From Marinobacter nauticus (GTDB taxonomy: Bacteria; Pseudomonadota; Gammaproteobacteria; Pseudomonadales; Oleiphilaceae), in contig NZ_RBJB01000003.1 in the NCBI RefSeq assembly GCF_003634635.1, positions 248,001-312,000 of the forward strand: a stretch of 64,000 bases of DNA, given 5' to 3'. Below are positions 1 through 8,206 of the stretch, in pieces. Under the pieces are notes generated by a model. It ran no database searches. It worked only from the letters and a program-made list of their open reading frames with translations, and had not been told where the DNA came from. How positions within the stretch are numbered: the stretch's first letter is position 1; every line of letters starts with the position of its first letter. The position numbers were made by a program, and so were the translations under genes.

Positions 1-888
1 GCCCTGAATAACGTTCAGAGGCGCCCCCAGTTCGTGAGCTACCCCGCCTGCGACCCGGCCAATCATCGCCACTTTCTCCTGGTATTCCAGCTGTTCTGCC
101 AGCGCCCGTTCCCGGGCAATCCTGTCTTCGATTTCGGCCTCGGCCTCGGCCATTCGTTCGCCCAGAGCACGAATGCCCTGCTGAATCTGACGCAGCTCCT
201 GTGGCCCTGCCCCCGGTGTCTCCAACCGCCAGGCGCCCGGTTGCAGAGAGGCCATGCTCTCCAGCAAACGGTTCACATGTCGCCCCACGGTGCGGTAATG
301 CCCCAGAACGACAACGAGGATGATGGTGGCCGCAATCATCGACCAGATCACCACTGCCCACCAACGGCTGGTGGCTACCAGATCATGGAAATCACTGCGT
401 TGCCGCGTTACCTGCAACAAACCCTGAATCCGCCCGTCTTCCGCAACCAGCGGCGTGAACTGGGAAAACACCGACTCGCCATCCACCCAACGAAACGCGC
501 CCCCGAGCTCACCACTGGCGATTGCCTTTTCGGCGCTGGCGCTATTGGTGACATCGGAGTCAGCAACACCGAGACTGGCCACCCGGTCACCCTCTGCGTC
601 AAACACCGAGGCCCCGGAAATGCGCCCGATCTGGAAGATGGATTTCAGGGATTCGCCCAGGACCAGTTCATCGCTTTCGGCCAGCGCCTTACTCACCGGC
701 CCGCTGACCGCTCGCGCCACCAGTTCCAGGTCTTCACGAAGGCGATCGTTCAGAGCGCGCTCTACCGCCCCCATGCCAATGTAGATAGCAATGCCACTGA
801 ACAGCAGCAGCGGCACTACAATACTGAGCACCAACGTTAATTGCAGCGACCGGAACAGTGCTCCCACCCGTTTTCCCATCAACGCCAT
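1..888 (-). CDS. Membrane sensor histidine kinase, N-terminal part (cut by left edge)
   Basis: The reading frame is open from an ATG at 888 to the window edge (296 codons). The protein has a transmembrane helix at about residues 13-35, a periplasmic sensor region, a second helix at about 173-194 (WWAVVIWSMIAATIILVVV), a HAMP-like linker, a coiled coil rich in AEAE/RERALAEQ, and the phosphoacceptor box GVAHELGAPLNVIQG at about 280-294. The catalytic ATPase domain lies outside the window. The H-box style is common in kinases that pair with NtrC-type, sigma-54-dependent regulators (family knowledge). It is transcribed away from the DUF4168 gene, which has a sigma-54-like promoter. An alternative ATG lies at 879. 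Confidence 0.85.
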   Translation of the reverse strand, partial: MALMGKRVGALFRSLQLTLVLSIVVPLLLFSGIAIYIGMGAVERALNDRLREDLELVARAVSGPVSKALAESDELVLGESLKSIFQIGRISGASVFDAEGDRVASLGVADSDVTNSASAEKAIASGELGGAFRWVDGESVFSQFTPLVAEDGRIQGLLQVTRQRSDFHDLVATSRWWAVVIWSMIAATIILVVVLGHYRTVGRHVNRLLESMASLQPGAWRLETPGAGPQELRQIQQGIRALGERMAEAEAEIEDRIARERALAEQLEYQEKVAMIGRVAGGVAHELGAPLNVIQG

Positions 889-921
889 AAACACCACTCT
901 GCAGAAATGTCACAGCCTTTC

Positions 922-946
922 TGCCACATGTGGCATTTTGCCACAA
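922..946. promoter_or_regulatory. Palindromic sites, candidate enhancer (UAS) for an NtrC-type activator
   Basis: TGCCACATGTGGCA at 922-935 is a perfect 14-bp palindrome. It is followed after a short gap by another half site (TTGCCACAA, 938-946). The pair lies about 110-125 bp upstream of the predicted start of transcription of the DUF4168 gene, the usual distance for an enhancer-binding protein. That the activator is the partner of the adjacent kinase is inference. Confidence 0.45.
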
Positions 947-1020
947 GACAGATTACTGAGCTTTAACCATAGAGCATCCATAAACTACTGTTTTTATTGC
1001 CTTTATAGAGAAATTAAAAC

Positions 1021-1038
1021 CTGGCACGGGAATCGCTA
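1021..1038 (+). promoter_or_regulatory. Sigma-54 (RpoN)-type promoter
   Basis: CTGGCACG-ggaa-TCGCT matches the consensus YTGGCACG-N4-TTGCW with one mismatch. The key GG at 1023-1024 and GC at 1035-1036 are separated by exactly 10 bases. Transcription would start near 1048, about 60 bp upstream of the DUF4168 start codon. Confidence 0.6.
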
Positions 1039-1109
1039 TTGTCACATCGACATTCACAAGTTTGTGGCTGGACGACCGAGCCGGCCTCATTAAAACCAGG
1101 AGTAAAGCT

Positions 1110-1499
1110 ATGAACAAACTGCTTGTATCCATCACCGCATCTCTGGCACTGCTGGCAACCGCACCGGTGATAGCACAACAGAACCCGGCCCCGGCCGAAC
1201 AGGGCTCGGGTTACAGCAACCCCGCCGCCGCAGGCAGCCAAAGCACCAATTACAGCGATGCTGAGCTGAAACAATTCATTGAGGCACAATCCGGTGTTAT
1301 GGAAGTGCGAGAGGAATACATCGAGAAGATCGAATCAGCCGAGTCTCAGCAGAAGGCCCAGGAACTGCAGATGGAAGCCAATGATGAAATGGTCTCGGTG
1401 ATCGAAGACGTGGGTATCGATATCCCCACCTATAACGCCATTGCCACCGCTTACAGCAGTGAGCCGAAGGTACGCAACCGCGTTGACGCTCTGATGTAA
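1110..1499 (+). CDS. Secreted DUF4168-family protein
   Basis: 129 residues. An N-terminal Sec signal peptide (MNKLLVSITASLALLATAPVIAQQ, cleavage near VIA-Q) is followed by a low-complexity Pro/Ala/Ser/Gln linker and a helical domain with the DUF4168 pattern: a DAELKQFIEAQ start, a charged helix, and an ending of the type YNAIATAYSSEPKVRNRVDALM. Start chosen at 1110 because AGGAGT at 1098-1103 sits correctly before it; a longer frame from 1062 has no ribosome site. Function is unknown. A small secreted helical protein facing a membrane kinase, with a sigma-54 promoter, resembles the ZraP/ZraSR layout, so a role in envelope sensing or stress is possible (inference). Confidence 0.8.
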   Translation: MNKLLVSITASLALLATAPVIAQQNPAPAEQGSGYSNPAAAGSQSTNYSDAELKQFIEAQSGVMEVREEYIEKIESAESQQKAQELQMEANDEMVSVIEDVGIDIPTYNAIATAYSSEPKVRNRVDALM

Positions 1500-1525
1500 A
1501 TTTCCTGCATCCGGTTCGTCGTCTG

Positions 1526-1549
1526 GCCCCGCTTCGGCGGGGCTTTTTT
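1526..1549 (+). terminator. Rho-independent terminator
   Basis: Seven-bp stem GCCCCGC / GCGGGGC with a TTCG tetraloop and a run of six T, 26 bp after the DUF4168 stop codon. Confidence 0.9.
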
Positions 1550-1654
1550 GTGGCTGTTCGTCTGGCGTTTACACATCGGCCTTTTCTCCTCGGTCTGTTG
1601 TGTTACCTTTTCCCTCTAGACTCAAATGCGCCGGATTCTGGAGCCCTGAATACA

Positions 1655-2716
1655 ATGACCAAACGCCACCCGCTTCTCAGCTTCAGCCTCGTTGCCACTG
1701 CGGCAGTGATGCTGCTGACCGGCTGCTCCGACAATGGCTCCTCGTCAGCCGCGCAGAGTTCGGCGGACGGCAAACCAGAGTATCCGGTCACCTGGCGCTT
1801 TGCCCTGGAAGAGATTGAAGGCAGTGTTCAGCATCTTTACGCACAGCAGTTCAGGGAACAGGTCGAAGCGCTGTCTGGTGGAAGGATTGAGGTCGATGTC
1901 TTTCCTTATGGCTCTTTGGGCACCTCGGCCCAACTGACAGAACTGACTCGCAACGGCTCAGTCAACCTGGCCTTTGCCTCGCCCGGCCACCTGGCCGATA
2001 CCGTTCCGGAAACCGGCCTTTTTAATCTTCACTTCCTGCTTCCGGAAGAACAGGAACCGGCCCGTCGCCTTCTGGAGGCGCCCGCGTTTATTTCCGCATT
2101 TGAACCGGCCTACCACAACGCTGGCCTGCAACTGCTGGGGTTCGTGCCGGAAGGCTGGATGACCTGGACGGCCAACAACCCCCTGAGAACCCCCGCCGAT
2201 TTCCAGGGGTTAAGATTTCGCACCATGACCTCGGAAACCGCAGCAGAGGCTTTCCGAAGCTATGGTGCTGACCCCGTACAGACGCCTTTCGCCCAGGTAT
2301 ACAGCGATCTCCAGCTCGGCAACATCGACGGCCAGAGCAACCCGGTGTTTGCTATTGAGGAAATGGGGTTCCATGAAGTCCAGAACGTCATGACCATGGC
2401 CAGGGCCTCACGGTTTATCGCATCTGTTGTGGCCAATGAGGACTGGTTCGAAGGACTCCCCTCGCAGGAACGGAAATGGCTGGAGGAAACCATTGCACAG
2501 CTATCCGAGGAAGCCTGGACTCTCCAGGAGGACCTGAACAAGGAGCGGCTGGAGACCATACTGGAACAGGGCGGTATCCGGGTCGTACGGCTGACGGAAG
2601 CTGAAAGGGCGGCCTTCCGCGATGCGAGCCTGCCCGCCCGGCAACGCTTTATCGAACTGACCGGAGAGAAAGGCCAGGCGCTGATTCAGCGGGCAACGTC
2701 GATTGCGGGTGACTGA
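1655..2716 (+). CDS. TRAP transporter substrate-binding protein (DctP family), lipoprotein
   Basis: 353 residues. Starts with a lipoprotein signal (lipobox LTGC, Cys24) and continues as a periplasmic solute receptor of the DctP/TAXI-like type: YPVTWRFALEEIEGSVQHLYAQQF, then VDVFPYGSLG, and the typical FQGLRFRTMTSETAAEAFRSYGADPV segment that contacts organic-acid ligands. Start at 1655 chosen from GGAG at 1640-1643 and the signal peptide; the frame is open further upstream to 1550, inside the preceding terminator region. No DctQ/DctM membrane subunits lie next to it, so it is an orphan here; either the permease is elsewhere or the protein acts as a sensor partner. The ligand cannot be told. 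Confidence 0.85.
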   Translation: MTKRHPLLSFSLVATAAVMLLTGCSDNGSSSAAQSSADGKPEYPVTWRFALEEIEGSVQHLYAQQFREQVEALSGGRIEVDVFPYGSLGTSAQLTELTRNGSVNLAFASPGHLADTVPETGLFNLHFLLPEEQEPARRLLEAPAFISAFEPAYHNAGLQLLGFVPEGWMTWTANNPLRTPADFQGLRFRTMTSETAAEAFRSYGADPVQTPFAQVYSDLQLGNIDGQSNPVFAIEEMGFHEVQNVMTMARASRFIASVVANEDWFEGLPSQERKWLEETIAQLSEEAWTLQEDLNKERLETILEQGGIRVVRLTEAERAAFRDASLPARQRFIELTGEKGQALIQRATSIAGD

Positions 2717-2731
2717 TCAGCCCTGCCCGGA

Positions 2732-3541
2732 TCAGGCTTTCTGAGCCTGCAGATAAGGGTAGGAGACCATCGGGACACCCTCGTCACCACAGATCTCCGC
2801 GGCCCTTGCGGTCAGGTCTGAAATGAAACGCGCCTGCTCTCTGGGCTCCAGCGGGTAGGCTTTCAACCGATAGCACATACCGGCTTCCCGTGCGGCAACC
2901 GTGACCAGCACCGGCTGGTAGGTTTTGGTGAGCGGGCAGGCAAAGATCGCATCCCGGAACAGGCCCAGCATCCGGCCGACATCGTGGTTCGGGTCCAGAA
3001 AAACCTCGGCCACGCACATCAGGTTATCCGTGCCGTCATTGCCATTGGCCAGCAGTGTATTCCACAGCAGGCTGTGGGGAATCACAATCACGGTATCATC
3101 CAGCGTCACGATTTCTGCGGCCCGGGTACCGATACTCCGCACCTCACCATAGCGACCGTTCACTTCGATCCAGTCACCCGGTCGGTAAGGCATTTCATAG
3201 AGCGTAACGATACCTGCAATGAGGCTGTTGGCGTAGTCCTTGAACGCAAAACCCAAGGCAAGACCCAGGGCACCGAAGATGGCAATCATGTTCTCGAATG
3301 AGGGTTCCACCAGAATGGGCACCACCACAATGATCGTCAGAACAATGACCAGAAGCCGGAAAAGAGGAACGGATGCGAGAAGGTACAGCCTCGGTTTTCC
3401 CGATAGTTTCGCAGCCAGTACCGGAACTGCTTTCTGAACCACCAGGATCAGCAACGAAGCCGCAACGATGACCGCCAGGGCTTCCAGCAAAGCCTCGGAG
3501 GTAATTGAAGACAGTGCGTCCTTGATACCGAAATCGCCCAT
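2732..3541 (-). CDS. Small-conductance mechanosensitive channel, MscS family
   Basis: 269 residues. Three hydrophobic segments at about 20-40, 55-80 and 85-105 are followed by the pore helix region with the glycine/alanine pattern IFGALGLALGFAFKDYANSLIAGI and the beta domain motif YRPGDWIEVNGRYGEVRSIGTRAAEI, diagnostic of MscS. The C-terminal alpha/beta domain is present. The length is close to E. coli MscS. It would open under hypo-osmotic shock to release solutes. It follows the degenerate ATPase-like gene by 11 bp on the same strand, so the two are probably co-transcribed, which suggests a functional link. Confidence 0.92.
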   Translation of the reverse strand: MGDFGIKDALSSITSEALLEALAVIVAASLLILVVQKAVPVLAAKLSGKPRLYLLASVPLFRLLVIVLTIIVVVPILVEPSFENMIAIFGALGLALGFAFKDYANSLIAGIVTLYEMPYRPGDWIEVNGRYGEVRSIGTRAAEIVTLDDTVIVIPHSLLWNTLLANGNDGTDNLMCVAEVFLDPNHDVGRMLGLFRDAIFACPLTKTYQPVLVTVAAREAGMCYRLKAYPLEPREQARFISDLTARAAEICGDEGVPMVSYPYLQAQKA

Positions 3542-3552
3542 AACCGTTTCTC

Positions 3553-4764
3553 CTAGAAGCTGTCCACCGGATACCCTTTGGATTGCAGATACCGCCGCAC
3601 AGCCGGATACGCCAATGCCTGCACCCGAAAGATGCCTTCCTGCTCATCCCCGGTCACTACATCGGCTCGTTCCAGCCGGGACAGCGCTATCCGCAATTCC
3701 TCGCCAGGCAACCCCGACGTCAGCTCCAGCTGCCCCAGGCTCAGGCCGCCATGCATCAACAACGCATGCAGCAGGTAGCCGGACCGCCGGGCTGAACTCT
3801 GGGGCACGGCAGGCAAACTCAGCTGATCCAGTGGCGCCACCCAGCACTGGCGGCCCTCTTGATGTGCATCCCCTTCCCCTTGCTGCTGCGCCTCATCCTC
3901 GGGCCGTGCCCGAAGAGTTCGGCGCCAGATAGCCAGGGCGACCCCCGGATTTCCCCGAGCCAAAGTGGCCAGATCCCGGGTAAACAGGCTGTATTTTCGC
4001 TCGTCGTCCCCGGTTGGCGCCGGCAGTACATACAGGCCATCCTGGGTCATTCTCGCCGTCAGTGGTCCTTGCGAGCGCTCCCCCGCCAGATGTCCAAGCC
4101 AGTTGGTAAGACGATCCCCCGACAAAGGGCTGGGGGTCAATGGGGCCAGGTGGAGCTCTGGCAGGTACTGAGTCCAGAACTGCCAACACCAGCTGGAACA
4201 GCCAATGATGCCCTCACCCACTTTATCCCGCGCCAGGCGCGCGAATAATTCACGCAACAAGCCAAGACCGGACCGGTGTCGCAGCCAGAAATCTGCCAGT
4301 TCCGGTATTACCCAGTCATCGTCCTGAAGCTGGTGATCCCACCAGCCGGTAATGTCTCTTTCAGGCATTAACAGATTGTCCGGCGGGGCGATCACCCGCC
4401 GCCCCGAGGCCCCCAAAGCTTCGGCAATACCTGAGAATGGTGGTGCCACCAGAAAACTGGCCTTGCGTGACTGCCCGCCTGACCGGCGCAACTGTTCCAG
4501 CTCGTTCAATAAAGCCCGGGCAAGTTCTTCACGATCCGGTACCGGGGCATAGTCCTGAATCTGGCGTTCCGACAGGGTAGGCAAATCATCCAGACTTCTG
4601 AACGCCTGTTCGTCAGGATGAATGCCCGCTTTTAACTGATCCAGAATATCCCGGAGACCAGTGCGAATGGTTCTGCGGACGGAGGTCTCCGGAACCCGCC
4701 ATTGCTCCAGAGGAATCAGCCCGCCAGGCAGGCATGGGTGATCAGCTTGGTTGTTGTCAGTCAA
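3553..4764 (-). CDS. Conserved protein resembling an ATPase that has lost its P-loop, with C-terminal winged-helix-like region
   Basis: 403 residues, not assigned to a named family. Several landmarks look like eroded STAND/AAA ATPase motifs: SFLVAPPFSGIAEALGA (103-119) sits where a Walker A loop would be but lacks the GK[ST]; DDWVIPELADFWLRH (149-163) resembles a Walker B region; IGCSSWCWQFW (187-197) resembles a sensor strand; and ARGNPGVALAIWRRTL (269-284) looks like an ATPase lid GNP motif. Residues 326-392 look like a winged helix. The charged stretch 286-306 is a low-complexity linker. It lies 11 bp upstream of mscS and 16 bp downstream of rlmJ. A role linked to the channel is inferred from position only. 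Confidence 0.7.
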   Translation of the reverse strand: MTDNNQADHPCLPGGLIPLEQWRVPETSVRRTIRTGLRDILDQLKAGIHPDEQAFRSLDDLPTLSERQIQDYAPVPDREELARALLNELEQLRRSGGQSRKASFLVAPPFSGIAEALGASGRRVIAPPDNLLMPERDITGWWDHQLQDDDWVIPELADFWLRHRSGLGLLRELFARLARDKVGEGIIGCSSWCWQFWTQYLPELHLAPLTPSPLSGDRLTNWLGHLAGERSQGPLTARMTQDGLYVLPAPTGDDERKYSLFTRDLATLARGNPGVALAIWRRTLRARPEDEAQQQGEGDAHQEGRQCWVAPLDQLSLPAVPQSSARRSGYLLHALLMHGGLSLGQLELTSGLPGEELRIALSRLERADVVTGDEQEGIFRVQALAYPAVRRYLQSKGYPVDSF

Positions 4765-4780
4765 AGGCGATACTCCGGGC

Positions 4781-5623
4781 CTATTCAGGCACCAGCCAAT
4801 CCATGGCAGGCGACAGACCGAGCCGATCGGGGCCGGTCAGATCCGACATCATGGCCGCAAAACGTTCATCGAACCCCCAGGGCGGGTTCACAATCAGCAT
4901 GCCGGAACCCACCATGCCCCGTTCGGGCGGCTGATCCAGCATAACCTCGCACTGAAGAATCTTGCGCACCGAACCGGACGCCCTCAGCGAATCCATCAGC
5001 TTTTGTTCCAGGCCACTGGTTAACAGGGGATACCAGATAAGATAGACGCCATGGCGGCATTTTTTCCACGCGTCCATCAATGTCCGGGCTACGGCCTCAT
5101 AATCGGTTTTGATTTCGTAAGAAGGATCAATCAGCGCCAACAGTCGTGGCTGTGCCGGCGGCAAGCATTTCAGGAGCCCTTTCAGGCCATCCTCATGGCG
5201 CACCTTCACCCCCACTTCATCAGCCCACTGAGCCAGCTGACGCTCTTCCGAAGGGTGCAGCTCGAAAGCGGTGACGGAATCACCCGGACGGCAAAATTCC
5301 GCAAACCATGCCGGTGAGCCTGGATACGTCTGCAGCGGCCCACTACCGGGGCTGTACCGCGCCAATAAGTCCAGAACCGGCTGCCAGTCGCCGGAAGTCA
5401 GTTGCTCCCGGATCCGCCACAAGGCCTGGACACCAGCATCAGCTTCCCCGGTTTTTCGGGCCCGCTCGCTGCCCAGATCGTACCGGGCACTGCCCGCATG
5501 GGTGTCAAAACAGGCGATGGGGCTCTTCTTGGCTTGCATCATGGCCAGCACCAGCGACAGTGCAGCATGCTTCTGAACATCGGCAAAGTTGCCGGCGTGG
5601 AAGGCGTGAAGATAACTCAGCAT
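4781..5623 (-). CDS. rlmJ: 23S rRNA (adenine(2030)-N6)-methyltransferase RlmJ
   Basis: 280 residues, the usual RlmJ length. The N-terminus MLSYLHAFHAGNFADVQKH is characteristic. The SAM-binding region includes CFDTHAGSARYDL (38-50), and the catalytic motif DPSYE is at 166-170. The enzyme methylates A2030 of 23S rRNA. Its Shine-Dalgarno GGAG lies in the 3' arm of a hairpin just upstream of the ATG. First gene of a tight leftward cluster with the ATPase-like gene and mscS. Confidence 0.95.
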   Translation of the reverse strand: MLSYLHAFHAGNFADVQKHAALSLVLAMMQAKKSPIACFDTHAGSARYDLGSERARKTGEADAGVQALWRIREQLTSGDWQPVLDLLARYSPGSGPLQTYPGSPAWFAEFCRPGDSVTAFELHPSEERQLAQWADEVGVKVRHEDGLKGLLKCLPPAQPRLLALIDPSYEIKTDYEAVARTLMDAWKKCRHGVYLIWYPLLTSGLEQKLMDSLRASGSVRKILQCEVMLDQPPERGMVGSGMLIVNPPWGFDERFAAMMSDLTGPDRLGLSPAMDWLVPE

Positions 5624-5647
5624 AAAAGGCTCCCGGAATCAGGAGCC
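5624..5647 (-). terminator. Hairpin with T-run between the TonB receptor gene and rlmJ
   Basis: On the minus strand, GGCTCC and GGAGCC pair around an 8-nt loop and are followed by TTTT and then the rlmJ ATG. It can act as a weak terminator for the receptor operon. The 3' arm also contains the rlmJ ribosome site, so the hairpin could limit rlmJ translation in read-through transcripts. Confidence 0.5.
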
Positions 5648-5683
5648 CATTAAGCCGCAGTCACCTCAGCCAAGCAAGTGGCC

Positions 5684-8206
5684 TCAGAAATCCAGACCGA
5701 GCGTGAGCCACAATTGCCGGCCGGGCTCAATGCCCGAATCGCCTTCAGACACCGTGTACACACGGTCGTTCAATACATTCTTCACTTCAGCGCCGGTCAC
5801 CAGAACGCTGTCGCCAACCAGCGGGATGCGGTAATCGATACCCAGATCGAACAGAAGGGTGGCTTTTCGCTCCTCGTCCTCATAGACCGTCAGGCTTTCG
5901 CGGACAACTTCACCACCGTTATCGATCAGCTCACCTTCAACCTGACGACCGGTTCGTTTTATCTGGTCGTAGGCGCCACGATAGCGGGCATTGGCCGAGG
6001 CACTGAGCTGCTCTGAGAAGCGGTGGGCGACACCCACATTCACGACAATCGGTCGATTGAAATCGCTGCGAAGGATGTCCAGCTCGCCATAAGGCAAGCG
6101 TTTGCCCTTATAGGAGATATATTCAGAAGAAGAGGTATTATCAATCGGGTCGTCGTAATCGCCATTGTTTGTTTTGGTTTCGGACCAGGTGCCATGCACG
6201 CTGATCAGCGTGTTGCCGTAGACAGCATTCCAACCAAGGGAGACGCCCAGGTACTCGCTGCTGCCGTCATTGTTCATGATGTAGTAGCGGTAGCCATCAT
6301 CCCGGGTCTCTGTTTCGGTGCGGGCAAACTCGTCCTGATTGTCCCGCTTCACCACTTTGAGAGTCATCACGCCGCCCAACAGCGCTTGCTCAAGCCCAAC
6401 GGTTTGCTCATCGCTGTAAGGTGTTGCCACATCGTCAAAGACATAACGGTAATCGCCCTGCCCGGACTCACGCTGCCAGTCTGTAACAATGTTCTGCTCG
6501 GTGCTTCGGTATTCACGATAGAAAGGCGCCCGGGCCTCCCGCAGTTTATAGGTCAGCAGGGCCGCCCCGTAGTAACGGTTATAGCCGGCAATCAGTCGAG
6601 TACTGGCATTACCAAAGACATCCAGGGTTGCCCGGGACCGGAACGCTAAGTCGTGGTTCTTGAGGAAGTCATTGTAGTCATAGCGCACCCCCAGGGTGCC
6701 GCTCAGCCGTTGCCAGGCCAGGGTGCTCTCCGCGTAGAGTGCAGCCTCGTTCAGGCGCACCGTCACATCGTCGGCTTCATACACCCGCCGGCCGGAAAAG
6801 TACTGCTCTTCCTGCATGCAGTCGTCGACCATACCCCGGCACTGCACGTCGCTATTGATGACCGCAGTGTCGTAAACGAAGAGCGTTTTATCCCGCTGGT
6901 AACGGTAGCTGCTCTGGCTGATTTCACTACCGGCCTCATGACGAAATTCAACGCCCCCGACTGTGACGGGCAAGGCTTTCAAACGATAGGCCAGAGTGGC
7001 TGATTCCTGAACCATATCCAGGTCGCCGTAGCCCCCTTCCCGACTGAGGCCGACGTCTGCCTCACGCCCCCACTGACGGCTTCGGGTGTTTTCCCAATTG
7101 TAGAAGCCATTGGGAGCTTCCCGGTTGTTCACACTTCGGGTCCAGCCCAGGTCAATTTCATGCTCAACCGCCTCACCGAGATAGTCGTACCCTGCCTTGA
7201 GGCTGTAGCCGCCGCCCTCCACAGAATAATCGCTGCCCTTCACATCGGTGAGAAAACTTTCGCTTTCAAACGGAGCGTAGGTGGCAGAGATATCCAGCGC
7301 GCCACTGGCCCCCAGTTCCGACGTCAGCTTGACCAGGACATTCTGGTTACGCTGAACCCGGTTGCGGGTTTCACCCAGAGTGACGTCCGGGGTCTCGGAA
7401 TAGGCCTGGCTGACACTGGTCAGGATCCCAACAGAGTCCGTCATCGGCGTTGAGTAATGGAACCTGGCCCGGTAACGCTCAAACTCAGGTTCCGAAGGCG
7501 GCATGGGGGGCAGCGCCTGGGATTCCGGGTCCCAGTCTCGGGTAAAGGTCCTGAACTGGGTCCACTGGCTGCGGGTGCCACTGACACTAAGCTTGCCTTC
7601 AGCCTCATTCCCGGCCCTGCGGGTAGTCGCATCCACAACCCCGCCGGTAAAACCTCCGTATGCCGCCGGCACGTTGCTGTCATAGACTTTCAGCTCGCCG
7701 ATCAGGTCCGCATCCAGAAACAGTGCCTGCTCATGACCGCCGATGTCATCAATGCCAGAGCCGTCGCCGTCGGAGGCCGGATCCAGGCGATTGCTGTTAC
7801 CCAATCCGTCTACGACAAACTGGTTCTCATAGAATCGGCCACCGGATATCGAGATGGACTCGGGCTTCAGATCCGTCAGCCCATCCACACCCTCGCTGTC
7901 CTCACCAAACTGGATACCCGGTACCAGTTTCAGAATACCTTCAATCCCTCCATCGGAAGCGCCAAACTGTTCAATATAGTCCCGCTCGAATACGTATTCA
8001 CCAGCGCCGGTTTCACCCACGCCACCCGGGTTGGCAACGGGCGCGGTTATAACGAGTTCAGGCAGTTGCTTCGTGGCGGAATGATCAGTGCTGTCTTGTG
8101 CCACCACACCGTGACTGATCACCGACAAGGTGACCAGTAACGGGCTTGATGACCAGCGCCGTGGTGGAATACGACAGAGGCGCTGGCCGGTTTCTGCAAG
8201 CTTCAC
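5684..8206 (-). CDS. TonB-dependent outer-membrane receptor
   Basis: 840 residues. A long signal region (to about VVAQD, 37) precedes a TonB-box-like ELVITA (50-55), a plug domain with the QFVVDGLGNSNRLDP and AAYGGFTGGVVDATTRR motifs, and a 22-strand-type barrel ending in the outer-membrane C-terminal signature LWLTLGLDF with terminal Phe. A loop carries the cysteine pair CRGMVDDC. Its start overlaps the stop of the upstream lipoprotein gene by 4 bp, so the pair is probably translationally coupled and works as receptor plus surface lipoprotein. A Fur-like box upstream of the operon and the divergent imelysin/di-haem genes point to iron or an iron complex as substrate (inference). Confidence 0.92.
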   Translation of the reverse strand: MKLAETGQRLCRIPPRRWSSSPLLVTLSVISHGVVAQDSTDHSATKQLPELVITAPVANPGGVGETGAGEYVFERDYIEQFGASDGGIEGILKLVPGIQFGEDSEGVDGLTDLKPESISISGGRFYENQFVVDGLGNSNRLDPASDGDGSGIDDIGGHEQALFLDADLIGELKVYDSNVPAAYGGFTGGVVDATTRRAGNEAEGKLSVSGTRSQWTQFRTFTRDWDPESQALPPMPPSEPEFERYRARFHYSTPMTDSVGILTSVSQAYSETPDVTLGETRNRVQRNQNVLVKLTSELGASGALDISATYAPFESESFLTDVKGSDYSVEGGGYSLKAGYDYLGEAVEHEIDLGWTRSVNNREAPNGFYNWENTRSRQWGREADVGLSREGGYGDLDMVQESATLAYRLKALPVTVGGVEFRHEAGSEISQSSYRYQRDKTLFVYDTAVINSDVQCRGMVDDCMQEEQYFSGRRVYEADDVTVRLNEAALYAESTLAWQRLSGTLGVRYDYNDFLKNHDLAFRSRATLDVFGNASTRLIAGYNRYYGAALLTYKLREARAPFYREYRSTEQNIVTDWQRESGQGDYRYVFDDVATPYSDEQTVGLEQALLGGVMTLKVVKRDNQDEFARTETETRDDGYRYYIMNNDGSSEYLGVSLGWNAVYGNTLISVHGTWSETKTNNGDYDDPIDNTSSSEYISYKGKRLPYGELDILRSDFNRPIVVNVGVAHRFSEQLSASANARYRGAYDQIKRTGRQVEGELIDNGGEVVRESLTVYEDEERKATLLFDLGIDYRIPLVGDSVLVTGAEVKNVLNDRVYTVSEGDSGIEPGRQLWLTLGLDF

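Noticed and set aside
34..840. 268-codon frame on the plus strand at the left edge
   Set aside because: Antisense to the sensor kinase, whose minus-strand frame shows membrane helices and a proper H-box.
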